From: an uncultured Lachnospiraceae bacterium
GTDB taxonomy: Bacteria; Bacillota_A; Clostridia; Lachnospirales; Lachnospiraceae
Direction: 5' to 3'
Length of the DNA stretch: 20,075 bases
Assembly (NCBI GenBank): GCA_910577835.1
Contig: CAJTOU010000052.1
Span: 137-20,211, forward strand
Made by a program: the position numbers and the translations under genes. The notes under the pieces are model-generated. The model saw nothing but the letters and a program-made list of their open reading frames with translations, did no database searches and was not told where the DNA came from. Positions 6,289 to 14,608 of this stretch are shown here, piece by piece; position 1 is the stretch's first letter; every line of letters begins with the position of its first letter.

Positions 6289-7188
6289 TTATGGCTGGCT
6301 GTAAAATTCGACAATATCGCGATAAACTTTTTTATAATCTATTTCATTTAAAATTTCATGCCTCATATTTGGATAGTCGATTTTGATAATATTTAAAAAT
6401 CCGGCAGTTTTTAAAATCTGAAAAGAGTCATCTGCGCCTTTGTCTTTTCCGACACAGGGGTCATCTGTTCCACGAAGCAGCAAAATCGGAAGGGTCTTTT
6501 GTATGTTTTTATAACTTTCTGGCTGATGCATTTTTATAACAAGATGATATAAATCCTTAAAAGCAGAGCAAGTAAAGCCAATTCCACAATATGGGTCATT
6601 TAGATAGGCTTTTATTGTATCCGGATTGTGACAAATCCAGTCAACCTCTGTCTGAGGGTTGGATATGCCACGGTTAAATACTCCCACAGTCAGATTTTGC
6701 AAAAATTTGGACTTATAGTCCGCGCCTCGAAAAGTCTGAATCACAGAAGCGCAGAATAGTCCAAAATAAGCACCTGTCTGGAAATTTGGATAACCGGATA
6801 AAACAGCCTTTTTATAATCATGTGAATGCTTTTGCAGCAGTACTCGACTGATAATCGTGCCCATTGAATGTGCAAAGAGATAGACGGGGATATCGGGATA
6901 CTTTTGCGCAATAAATCTGCGAATCCTCACTTCATCTGCTATCAGTGCTTTATCGCCATTTTTTTCGCTGAAAAATCCAAGACAGGGTGCAGAAGCTCCA
7001 TGCCCTCTCAAATCAGAGCTTACCACCGCAAATCCGCTTTCGTTTAAAAATCCGGCAAATTTTTCATAGCGTTTTTGATGTTCTTCCATACCATGAATAA
7101 TCTGAATAACGGCCTTTGGGTGTTCGATATCAAAAGTATGCACAGATAGAGAATACTGGTCATTCGCGGTCAGTTTGTATTTTTTCAT
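6289..7188 (-). CDS. Alpha/beta hydrolase, lysophospholipase/monoacylglycerol-lipase-like
   Basis: 299 aa, no signal peptide, Hydrolase_4/serine aminopeptidase S33-type fold. Visible are the oxyanion segment IIHGMEEH (30-37), the D-L-R-G-H-G motif (59-64), the nucleophile elbow A-H-S-M-G with S108, the acid D242 or D243 in LLRGTDDPC, and the catalytic H277 in N-M-R-H-E. The elbow has Ala where most members have Gly, but the triad is complete. Expected activity is hydrolysis of lysophospholipid, monoacylglycerol or a similar ester in the cytoplasm; the substrate cannot be read from sequence. GGAG lies 9 bases before the start. The gene begins 40 bases after the AI-2E-family gene on the same strand, so they are probably cotranscribed. 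Confidence 0.85.
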   Translation of the reverse strand: MKKYKLTANDQYSLSVHTFDIEHPKAVIQIIHGMEEHQKRYEKFAGFLNESGFAVVSSDLRGHGASAPCLGFFSEKNGDKALIADEVRIRRFIAQKYPDIPVYLFAHSMGTIISRVLLQKHSHDYKKAVLSGYPNFQTGAYFGLFCASVIQTFRGADYKSKFLQNLTVGVFNRGISNPQTEVDWICHNPDTIKAYLNDPYCGIGFTCSAFKDLYHLVIKMHQPESYKNIQKTLPILLLRGTDDPCVGKDKGADDSFQILKTAGFLNIIKIDYPNMRHEILNEIDYKKVYRDIVEFYSQP

Positions 7189-7228
7189 TGCTTCTTTCTC
7201 CTTTTTCTTTTTTCACTATTTACTTTTA

Positions 7229-8551
7229 TTATTTATTTTCATTCTTTTTTTCACCAGTTTTTTCTTTTATGTTTTCTAAATCTTCTTTTCGTTTGGTTTC
7301 TGTTACGAAGTTTTCTTCTGTTTGTCTGATTTCCGGTTTTATATTTGATATGCGGGACATCACTCCGCTGTCAGGGTCAGTATAAAAAAAGATTTGTTTT
7401 TTATTCAGGCGTTTTTCGAGAAGTTGACTGATAATATATGCAAAAACTGCAAGAGTGGGAACTCCAAGAAACATTCCCAAAACTCCTGCCACAGAACCTC
7501 CCACTGTAATGGCAAAGATAATCCATAATGGCCGGAGACCTGTGCTGTCGCCAAGAATTTTTGGTCCAAGAAAAAGCCCGTCGAACTGCTGAAGTACAAT
7601 AATCAATACTACAAAAATTAATGCATATTTTAAATCAACAAACAACAGAAGAAGTACTCCCGGAACTGCGCCGATAAACGGACCAAAATAGGGAATCATA
7701 TTGGTAACACCCACAATTACGCTAATCATTAATCCATATGGAAGCTTTATAATTGACATAATAATAAAACACAAAATTCCGATAATCAGGGAATCAATCA
7801 TTTTTCCAAGAACAAAACCGCTGAAAATTTTATTACATTCAAATGCGGTATTCAGTATTTTATCTCCATTTTTTGCACCGAAAAGAGCATAAATCATCTT
7901 TTTGGAATTGTTCAGCAACAGATTCTTATCAATCAGCATATAGATAGAAACCATAATTGCAATTAAAGCATTCAACACACCGGAGATAAGAGACATGGAT
8001 GTGGAATAGATGGTTGGTATAATTTCAGGAATTGCATTTGTGATAAAATCCATCAGTTTATCGGGAATATTCTGAATTGCTTCATTGACAACCGTCAAAT
8101 CCCATTCAGGATGCTTGGCTTCCATTTCCAGAAGTTTTTCCATAAGCTGATTATAGCCGGATTGTGCAGAATTTACCAGTGTGGTAATCTGCTTTAACGA
8201 ATCTGTAATTTGTGGGATAATATAAAACAGACAGGTAACAATCAGTCCGATTACAACAATATAGGATAGAATAATGGAACACACTTTTTTTGCACCTTTT
8301 GCTTTGCTTTTGTTTTTAAAAATCAGTCCAAACAGTTTATCATAAATAAATTTTGTTACAGGATTAATCAAATATGCAATCAGAAGTCCAAGAATAAAGG
8401 GATACAGTATACTAATGGTATTTGAAATAGCTGTACTGGTAGAATCCCAGTTAAAGATAACTTTTATAATAACTGCACTGGCGATAATTACAACGATAGA
8501 ATAGAGGGCGATAGTATAGTATTTACTGTTTTTAGAAAATTTATGAGACAT
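7229..8551 (-). CDS. AI-2E family transporter (UPF0118/PerM-type membrane protein)
   Basis: 440 aa, PF01594 type. Hydrophobic segments lie near residues 11-33, 47-66, 90-115, 182-208, 243-268, 275-298, 302-340 and 350-388, the usual two-part layout with a soluble stretch at about 116-180. The family core is seen in TNMIPYFGPFIGAVPG, D-G-L-F-L-G-P-K-I-L-G and G-G-x-x-A-G-V-L-G-M-F-L-G-V-P. Some members export autoinducer-2 and others move ions such as Na+/H+, so the substrate is undetermined. The C-terminal 50 residues are a charged Lys/Glu-rich cytoplasmic tail. Ribosome binding site AAAGGGA precedes the start. It is the first gene of the minus-strand pair, with its promoter at 8620-8646 under a palindrome. 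Confidence 0.88.
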   Translation of the reverse strand: MSHKFSKNSKYYTIALYSIVVIIASAVIIKVIFNWDSTSTAISNTISILYPFILGLLIAYLINPVTKFIYDKLFGLIFKNKSKAKGAKKVCSIILSYIVVIGLIVTCLFYIIPQITDSLKQITTLVNSAQSGYNQLMEKLLEMEAKHPEWDLTVVNEAIQNIPDKLMDFITNAIPEIIPTIYSTSMSLISGVLNALIAIMVSIYMLIDKNLLLNNSKKMIYALFGAKNGDKILNTAFECNKIFSGFVLGKMIDSLIIGILCFIIMSIIKLPYGLMISVIVGVTNMIPYFGPFIGAVPGVLLLLFVDLKYALIFVVLIIVLQQFDGLFLGPKILGDSTGLRPLWIIFAITVGGSVAGVLGMFLGVPTLAVFAYIISQLLEKRLNKKQIFFYTDPDSGVMSRISNIKPEIRQTEENFVTETKRKEDLENIKEKTGEKKNENK

Positions 8552-8598
8552 TTGCTTTCCCTTTCTTTTATAATATGATGTTATATGTATCTGATGTT

Positions 8599-8629
8599 AT
8601 GGTATACTTTATGTCATATAGTATACCAT
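8599..8629. promoter_or_regulatory. 10-bp palindromic operator candidate
   Basis: ATGGTATACT (8599-8608) and AGTATACCAT (8620-8629) are perfect inverted copies separated by 11 bases. The right arm covers the -10 element of the minus-strand promoter. Centre-to-centre spacing is 21 bp, two helical turns, which suits a dimeric repressor. Because of the symmetry, TGGTATACT extended -10 elements face both ways. Confidence 0.55.
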
Positions 8630-8646
8630 TTTAATGGATAATTCAA
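8620..8646 (-). promoter_or_regulatory. Promoter of the AI-2E/hydrolase pair
   Basis: On the minus strand, TTGAAT (plus-strand 8641-8646) and an extended -10 TGGTATACT (hexamer at 8620-8625) are 15 bases apart. The -10 is strong, so the short spacer is tolerable. The leader to the start at 8551 is about 60 nt. Confidence 0.5.
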
Positions 8647-8675
8647 GAAAATAGAGGAAAAAAAGTAAATTTCTG

Positions 8676-8704
8676 TTTTCAGATTATTTTTTTAGTGGTA
8701 TGAT
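8676..8704 (+). promoter_or_regulatory. Probable promoter of the carboxypeptidase gene
   Basis: TTTTCA (8676-8681, 4 of 6 to consensus) and TATGAT (8699-8704) are 17 bases apart. Transcription would begin at about 8711, inside the first copy of the 18-bp repeat, so nearly the whole array would lie in the 5' leader. Confidence 0.45.
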
Positions 8705-8706
8705 AT

Positions 8707-8778
8707 AACAATAGGTAACGTATGAACAATAGGTAACGTATGAACAATAGGTAACGTATGAACAATAGGTAACTTATA
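8707..8778 (+). repeat. 18-bp tandem repeat array in the carboxypeptidase leader
   Basis: The unit aacaataggtaacgtatg occurs three times exactly (8707-8724, 8725-8742, 8743-8760), with a fourth copy at 8761-8778 that diverges in its last bases. All three frames of the unit contain a stop, so it cannot be part of a protein. One frame gives a repeated mini-ORF, ATG-AAC-AAT-AGG-TAA, across each unit junction. The unit is unrelated in sequence to the array at the left edge. Confidence 0.9.
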
Positions 8779-8853
8779 ACAGCGCGAAAAGTAATATTTT
8801 TTAGATTTCACCAGATAATATCAGTAAAAAACAAAGAATAAGGATGGATAGAA

Positions 8854-9960
8854 ATGGAATATAATTATAGAAAAACACGTGCAAGACATCGCACAGGATA
8901 TAGAAACAGAAGAATTAACAGAAAAAAGGAGCTGATTATAAAAGTCAGCGGGACCATTTTAACATTTGTACTTGTAACAGGTGCGGTTGTTTCTTACTTT
9001 GGAAAGAAACAGGAGGATATTCTGGTTCAAGCAGGGGATTCCATGGTGAAACAAGTAAACGAAGAAATGGAAATTACTATACCTGAGGGAACAACGAAGG
9101 AAGAGACAGAACAGACAGAGCAGGAAATACCAGAAAAAAAGAAATTTGAATATCCCGCTGTCAGTGAATCTTATGCGGATATTGTGTCAGAAGAAATAAA
9201 AAGTCCCTATATAGCACTTTTAGATGTGGAAAACAATCAAATTATAGCTGGGAGAAATATAGATGCGAAAATTTATCCCGCTTCCATGACCAAAGTCTTA
9301 TCATTAATTGTGGCAGTAGAGAATATTACAGATTTATCACAGACTTTTACCATGACGGGAGATATTATAGACCCTCTGGTGAGGGAAGAAGCTTCGAGGG
9401 CAGGTTTTGAGGCAGGAGATATTGTCAGTGTGGAGGATATGCTGTATGGGCTTGTACTTCCATCAGGTGCGGATGCCGCAGTTGGACTGGCGATTATAAC
9501 AGCCGGCTCTGAGGATGCATTTGCGGACCTTATGAATCAGAAATGTGCTGAATTAGGTCTTGTCTCTTCACACTTTACAAACGCTTCCGGACTGTTTGAT
9601 GAAAATCAGTATACAACGCCTGTGGAGATGGCTCTTATTTTAAAATATGCGATGCAGAATGAAACCTGTGCGAAAATACTTTCCACATATCAGTATACAA
9701 CAGCTCCAATGGCTTCCAATCCGGAAGGAATATTGCTCAGCAGCACAATGTTCAGCCGCATGTATGGAACAGAGGTAGAAGGAGTAACTATTACTGCAGG
9801 AAAGACAGGTTATACAGAAGAGGCAAAAAACTGTCTGGTCAGTTTTGCACAAAAGGGAGAACATCATTATATAGCTCTTACAGCAGGCGCCGAGAATAAA
9901 TGGCATGTTATTTTCGATGATTTTGAAATTTATAAAAATTATCTTCCACAGACAGAATAA
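8854..9960 (+). CDS. D-alanyl-D-alanine carboxypeptidase (peptidase S11, low-molecular-weight PBP)
   Basis: 368 aa. A basic N-terminus (1-27) and one hydrophobic segment (28-48) anchor it in the membrane or act as an uncleaved signal, followed by an acidic Glu/Thr-rich linker (about 65-100). The penicillin-binding motifs are complete: S144-M-T-K147 with the catalytic serine, S204-G-A as second motif (Ala where Asn is commoner) and K317-T-G319. The enzyme trims the terminal D-Ala of peptidoglycan side chains outside the membrane. It stops at the end of the catalytic domain and lacks the C-terminal beta-domain and anchor helix of DacA, so the N-terminal helix must do the anchoring. Ribosome binding site TAAGGATGG is about 9 bases upstream. 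The TetR gene follows after 36 bases. Confidence 0.9.
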   Translation: MEYNYRKTRARHRTGYRNRRINRKKELIIKVSGTILTFVLVTGAVVSYFGKKQEDILVQAGDSMVKQVNEEMEITIPEGTTKEETEQTEQEIPEKKKFEYPAVSESYADIVSEEIKSPYIALLDVENNQIIAGRNIDAKIYPASMTKVLSLIVAVENITDLSQTFTMTGDIIDPLVREEASRAGFEAGDIVSVEDMLYGLVLPSGADAAVGLAIITAGSEDAFADLMNQKCAELGLVSSHFTNASGLFDENQYTTPVEMALILKYAMQNETCAKILSTYQYTTAPMASNPEGILLSSTMFSRMYGTEVEGVTITAGKTGYTEEAKNCLVSFAQKGEHHYIALTAGAENKWHVIFDDFEIYKNYLPQTE

Positions 9961-9996
9961 TCCGAACAGCTATGGAACGAAAAGGCAGGGAATAAA

Positions 9997-10617
9997 ATGG
10001 CAGAAAAAGTAGACAGAAGAATTAGAAAAACAAAAACTCAGCTAAAAAATGGTCTGGCAAAATTAATGGCAGAGAAAAGTATTAACGAAATATCTGTAAA
10101 GGAGCTTGTGGAGCTGGTAGATATTAACCGTTCAACTTTTTATCTTCATTATTCAGATATCTATAATCTTCTTGAGGAGATAGAGGAGGAAATGCTTTCT
10201 GAAATAAAGCAGAGCATAGAACAGCATCCCATGGGAGTGGGATACAATACCTTCACTTATCTGGAGGATATTTATCTGGCGCTGGAAAACAATAAAGACA
10301 TATGTAAGGCGCTTTTAGGAGATAACGGGGATGCATCCTTTATTTTCAAAATGAAGGAAATTGTGCAGGAAAATTCCATGAAACAATTAGAGCTGCTCTT
10401 TCCAGATATTAAGGAGGATTTAAAATATACATTTTCGTTTTGTTTAAGCGGCTGTATGGGAATTGTAAATCAGTGGCTGTTTGAAAATGGCTCGGAGTCA
10501 CCACAGCATATGGCAAAATTAACTTTTTCCATGCTGATACATGCGCTTGGTATTGACGGCAAATATGAGAAGATTTTAAATGAACAGGATAAAAATAATA
10601 TTGTAAGTCATAAGTAA
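9997..10617 (+). CDS. TetR/AcrR-family transcriptional regulator
   Basis: 206 aa. The N-terminal domain (about 7-55) is a typical TetR helix-turn-helix: R-K-T-K-T-Q-L-K-N-G-L, INEISVKELVELVDINRST with recognition helix F-Y-L-H-Y, then S-D-I-Y-N-L-L. The C-terminal helical ligand domain is not specific enough to name a ligand. AGGG lies 6 bases before the start. It sits 36 bases after the carboxypeptidase and 60 bases before the M16C peptidase on the same strand, so all three may share a transcript, and it could regulate either neighbour. No clear palindrome is seen in the flanking gaps to serve as its operator. Confidence 0.88.
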   Translation: MAEKVDRRIRKTKTQLKNGLAKLMAEKSINEISVKELVELVDINRSTFYLHYSDIYNLLEEIEEEMLSEIKQSIEQHPMGVGYNTFTYLEDIYLALENNKDICKALLGDNGDASFIFKMKEIVQENSMKQLELLFPDIKEDLKYTFSFCLSGCMGIVNQWLFENGSESPQHMAKLTFSMLIHALGIDGKYEKILNEQDKNNIVSHK

Positions 10618-10677
10618 ACAGGATATAATGCAATAATGGAAATTTATAAAAAATAAACAGTAAATATTGGAGGAATT

Positions 10678-13662
10678 ATGAGAGAAACAGATTCAACAAA
10701 GACTTTAGCAGAATCTTTAACAGGAATTTCAACAGGAATTTCAAAAGGAATTTCAACAGGAATGATGGCATATGAATTTATTAAGAAGGAAGAAATTGAT
10801 GAGTTAAATTCTGTCGGTTACCTTCTTTGTCATAAAAAGACTGGCGCAAGGGTGGTGCTTCTTGTTAATGAAGATAACAACAAGGTATTTAATATCGGTT
10901 TTCGCACCCCTCCTGCAGACAGTACAGGAGTGGCGCATATTATTGAACATACGGTACTGTGCGGCTCAAAAAAGTATCCGCCAAAAGACCCGTTTGTGGA
11001 GCTGGCAAAGGGCTCGCTTAATACATTTTTAAATGCCATGACCTTTTCAGATAAAACAATATATCCGGTGGCAAGCTGCAATGAAAAGGATTTTAAAAAT
11101 CTGATGAATGTATATCTGGATGCTGTATTTTATCCAAATATCTATAAAAAAGAGGAAATATTCCGTCAGGAGGGCTGGAGCTATGAACTTGAAGATAAGG
11201 ACAAACCGCTGATTTATAACGGAGTAGTCTACAATGAAATGAAGGGAGCTCTGTCAACTCCGGAGAGACTTCTTATGCAGGAGGCAGAGCGTGAAATGTT
11301 TCCTGATACCTGTTATTCCCATGTATCAGGAGGAGACCCAAAACATATACCGGAGCTTAGCTATGAGCAGTTTCTTGATTTTCACAGGAAATATTATCAT
11401 CCTTCCAACAGCTATATTTATTTGTATGGAAATATGGACATGCCTGCTTATCTTGAATGGATAGACAGAGAATATCTGAGTAATTTTGAGAAATCAGAAG
11501 TGAAGATAGAGTTTTCAGAGCAGAAGCCTTTTGAGCATACAAAATATTGTGTGAAACAATATCCGCTTGGAGAAGGGGAAGAAGAACAGTCAAAAAGTAT
11601 GTATTCCTATATAGTAACAGCCGGTGGTGCACTTGACAGGCAGGAGCATTATGCAATGAAAGTGCTTGACTATGCGCTTTTGTCCATGCCCGGCGCACCG
11701 GTAAAGCAGGCGCTTCTTGACGCTGGTATTGGAAAGGATATCTCAGGAGGATTTTCAAACGGCACGCTGCAAAACAGTTTCTATGTTACTGCAAAGGAAG
11801 CAGAGGAAGGAAAACAGGATAAATTTCAGGAAATAATAGAAAATACTCTGAGAAGCATTGTGGAATCAGGTGTTGATAAGGACAGTTTGAAAGCGGCATT
11901 AAATGTGTTTGAATTTCAGTATCGGGAGGCAGATTTCGGCTCTTATCCGAAAGGTCTGTTCTATTGCATGGATATTTTAGAGAGCTGGCTTTATGATGAT
12001 AATGAGCCTTTTATGCATATTCACGCAGGAAAGACCTTTCAGGAATTAAATGAATATGTAAATACAGAGTATTATGAAAATCTGATTCAAAAATATCTGT
12101 TGAATAATCCGCATAAATTAATTATTACCATGAATCCAAAACGTGGTCTTGCGAAAGAAATGGCGAAGGAGCTGGAAGAAAAGCTGGCAGCTTACAAGGC
12201 TTCTCTTTCCGAGGAAGAACTGGAAAAAATCATAGAAGATACAAAAGCTCTGAAAAAATACCAGAGTGAACCATCTACGGAGGAAGAGTTAAACACAATT
12301 CCGGTATTAAAGCTTGAGGATATCGATAGACTGCCGGAGGAATATTATATAGAAGAAAGAGAAGAGGCAGGCATCAAGGTTATTTTCAGCAATGTATTTT
12401 CCAATAAAATAGCCTATATCAACGCTTCTTTTGATGCCGGACAGCTTCCGAAACAGTATATTCCATATCTGGGACTGTTAAAGTCAGTTCTAGCAAATAT
12501 GGATACGGCACATTATAAATATACGGAATTAAACAATTTAATTTATATGCATTCCGGCGGTTTTTATAACGATTTTGTACAATATGGAAGAATAGACGGC
12601 GGCAGCGTAATGCTGTTTGAAAATAATATAAAGGTATTATATTCGGAAATAAAACAGGCATTTAATATTATATCAGAAATTCTTGGCAGTACAAAGTTTT
12701 CAGATACAAAGAGACTGTATGAAATTATTGCAGAACAGAAGTCCGGAATGAGAATGAGACTGATTTCCGCGGGGCATATCGCAGCTATGACCAGAGCAGA
12801 GTCTTATATGACAGAGACAGGATATGTAAAGGATATGACTTCCGGTATAGGCTATTACAGATTTTTAGAGGACTTGGAAAAGAACTTTGAACAGAAAAAA
12901 GAAGAAGCCGTACAAATGCTGACATGGCTTTCAAAATATTTATTTACAAAGAAGAATTTCATTTTGAGCTTTACTGCCGATGAAGAGGGCTATAAAGTGA
13001 TGAAACAGGAGCTTGAAACATTTACAGGCAGTCTTTCAGCCGAGAAGTGCGTCGAGGAACGGGAGCCATTTGAATTACAGAAATTAAATGAAGGATATAA
13101 AATCCCGTCTCCTGTTTCTTATGTGGCAAGACTGGGAAACTATAAGACTGCCGGATATGCATTTACCGGAATTATGAATACGCTTGGCAGTATTCTGGAT
13201 TATGGTTATCTGTGGAATCAGGTCCGTGTCAAGGGAGGAGCTTACGGTGTAATGAGCTTTTATGGTCCAACAACCGGAAATGTAGCATTTTTATCCTACC
13301 GTGACCCGAATGTAGGAGCAACAAATGATGTATTTAACGGAATACCAGAATATCTCAGAAATTTTGAGGCAGATGACAGAGATATTCTGAAATATATTAT
13401 TGGAACAATCAGTTCAAAGGATACACCGAAAAATCCGTCGGCAAAGGGAAGACGCTCCTTTACGGCATATATTTCAGGAATTACCTATGAGGATATCTGC
13501 AGGGAAAGAGAAGAGATTCTTTCTCTCAGTGTGGAAAAAGTACGCGCACTGGCTCCAATTATGGAAGCAGTACTGTCACAGAATTATATCTGTACAGTTG
13601 GCAGCAGTGAGAAGATAGAGGAAAGTACAGAGTTATTTGGAGAAATAAAAGATTTGTTTTAA
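10678..13662 (+). CDS. M16C insulinase-family metallopeptidase (PreP/Cym1-like)
   Basis: 994 aa, the usual length for single-chain M16C enzymes made of two M16 halves joined by a linker. The inverted zinc motif H87-I-I-E90-H91 is followed by E187 in YNEMKG exactly 100 residues after the first His, as in presequence protease PreP. The C-terminal half keeps the R/Y substrate-binding segment (WNQVRVKGGAYGVMSFYGP). The family degrades unfolded peptides inside a closed chamber; no signal peptide is seen, so it is probably cytoplasmic. The start at 10678 has GGAGG only 4 bases upstream. Residues 1-29 are an unusual Ser/Thr-rich extension with a G-I-S-T repeat, so ATG 10762 or 10765 is an alternative start. 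Era follows after 38 bases. Confidence 0.92.
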   Translation: MRETDSTKTLAESLTGISTGISKGISTGMMAYEFIKKEEIDELNSVGYLLCHKKTGARVVLLVNEDNNKVFNIGFRTPPADSTGVAHIIEHTVLCGSKKYPPKDPFVELAKGSLNTFLNAMTFSDKTIYPVASCNEKDFKNLMNVYLDAVFYPNIYKKEEIFRQEGWSYELEDKDKPLIYNGVVYNEMKGALSTPERLLMQEAEREMFPDTCYSHVSGGDPKHIPELSYEQFLDFHRKYYHPSNSYIYLYGNMDMPAYLEWIDREYLSNFEKSEVKIEFSEQKPFEHTKYCVKQYPLGEGEEEQSKSMYSYIVTAGGALDRQEHYAMKVLDYALLSMPGAPVKQALLDAGIGKDISGGFSNGTLQNSFYVTAKEAEEGKQDKFQEIIENTLRSIVESGVDKDSLKAALNVFEFQYREADFGSYPKGLFYCMDILESWLYDDNEPFMHIHAGKTFQELNEYVNTEYYENLIQKYLLNNPHKLIITMNPKRGLAKEMAKELEEKLAAYKASLSEEELEKIIEDTKALKKYQSEPSTEEELNTIPVLKLEDIDRLPEEYYIEEREEAGIKVIFSNVFSNKIAYINASFDAGQLPKQYIPYLGLLKSVLANMDTAHYKYTELNNLIYMHSGGFYNDFVQYGRIDGGSVMLFENNIKVLYSEIKQAFNIISEILGSTKFSDTKRLYEIIAEQKSGMRMRLISAGHIAAMTRAESYMTETGYVKDMTSGIGYYRFLEDLEKNFEQKKEEAVQMLTWLSKYLFTKKNFILSFTADEEGYKVMKQELETFTGSLSAEKCVEEREPFELQKLNEGYKIPSPVSYVARLGNYKTAGYAFTGIMNTLGSILDYGYLWNQVRVKGGAYGVMSFYGPTTGNVAFLSYRDPNVGATNDVFNGIPEYLRNFEADDRDILKYIIGTISSKDTPKNPSAKGRRSFTAYISGITYEDICREREEILSLSVEKVRALAPIMEAVLSQNYICTVGSSEKIEESTELFGEIKDLF
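10723..10761 (+). repeat. In-frame 12-bp repeats at the 5' end of the M16C gene
   Basis: Three 12-bp units (ggaatttcaaca, ggaatttcaaaa, ggaatttcaaca) and a partial fourth encode G-I-S-T, G-I-S-K, G-I-S-T, G-M at residues 16-29. Because the unit is a multiple of three, copy number can change without breaking the frame. Each unit also carries an AGGA core that resembles a ribosome binding site ahead of ATG 10762/10765. Confidence 0.85.
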
Positions 13663-13700
13663 ATTTACAAAATACTTTGTTTTATAAAATGGAGGACATT

Positions 13701-14606
13701 ATGGAAAATACTGTAAAGTCAGGATTTGTATCATTAATCGGAAGACCGAATGTTGGAAAATCTACATTAATGAACAGGCTTGTTGGACAAAAAATAGCGA
13801 TTACTTCAAACAAGCCACAGACAACAAGAAATAAGATTCAGACCGTTTATACAGATGAACGGGGACAGATTGTATTTTTGGATACGCCGGGGATTCATAA
13901 GGCCAAAAACAAGCTTGGGGAATATATGGTAACAGTGGCGGAGCATACTTTAAATGAAGCGGATGTGATACTTTGGCTTGTGGAGCCGACTACCTTTATC
14001 GGAGCCGGTGAGAGGCATATTGCTGAACAGTTGAAAAAAACAGATACTCCGGTGATTCTGATTATCAATAAGGTGGATACAGTAAAAAAAGAAGAAATTC
14101 TGCTGTTTATTGACACTTACCGTAAAATTTATGATTTTTCGGAGATTATTCCGGTGTCAGCATTAAAGGGGATTAATACAGAAGATGTAACAGAGACGAT
14201 TTTTAAATATCTTCCTTATGGTCCAATGTTTTATGATGAGGACACTGTGACAGACCAGCCAATGCGTCAGATTGCCGCAGAGCTTATCAGAGAAAAGGCT
14301 CTTCGCTGTCTGGAGGAGGAAATCCCTCATGGAATCGCTGTATATATTGATACCATGAAGGAACGGCCTGCTGGAAATATGATTGATATTGAAGCCACTC
14401 TTGTATGTGAAAAGGATTCTCACAAGGGCATTATTATCGGAAAACAGGGACAGATGCTGAAAAAGATAGGCACACAGGCGCGCAGAGAAATTGAAAATAT
14501 GATGGAAACGAAGATAAATTTAAAACTATGGGTAAAAGTCAGAAAAGAATGGCGCGATAATGACACACAGCTTAGAAATTTTGGTTATAATGCAAAGGAA
14601 ATCTGA
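13701..14606 (+). CDS. era: GTPase Era
   Basis: 301 aa from this start. GTPase motifs: G1 G-R-P-N-V-G-K-S (14-21), G3 D-T-P-G (61-64), G4 N-K-V-D (123-126), G5 S-A-L-K near 154. A C-terminal KH RNA-binding domain holds G-I-I-I-G-K-Q-G-Q-M-L-K-K-I-G near 242-256. Era binds the 3' end of 16S rRNA and helps 30S ribosome assembly, coupling it to growth. The open frame extends back to 13677, but GGAGGA (13691-13696) sits just before ATG 13701, and the resulting 301 aa is the usual Era length. RecO starts two bases after the stop, so the genes are tightly coupled, a common clostridial arrangement. Confidence 0.97.
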   Translation: MENTVKSGFVSLIGRPNVGKSTLMNRLVGQKIAITSNKPQTTRNKIQTVYTDERGQIVFLDTPGIHKAKNKLGEYMVTVAEHTLNEADVILWLVEPTTFIGAGERHIAEQLKKTDTPVILIINKVDTVKKEEILLFIDTYRKIYDFSEIIPVSALKGINTEDVTETIFKYLPYGPMFYDEDTVTDQPMRQIAAELIREKALRCLEEEIPHGIAVYIDTMKERPAGNMIDIEATLVCEKDSHKGIIIGKQGQMLKKIGTQARREIENMMETKINLKLWVKVRKEWRDNDTQLRNFGYNAKEI

Positions 14607-14608
14607 AA

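Noticed and set aside
13677..13700. Upstream start of Era
   Set aside because: GGAGGA lies just before ATG 13701, and the first eight codons of the longer frame contain that ribosome binding site; 301 aa is the usual length.
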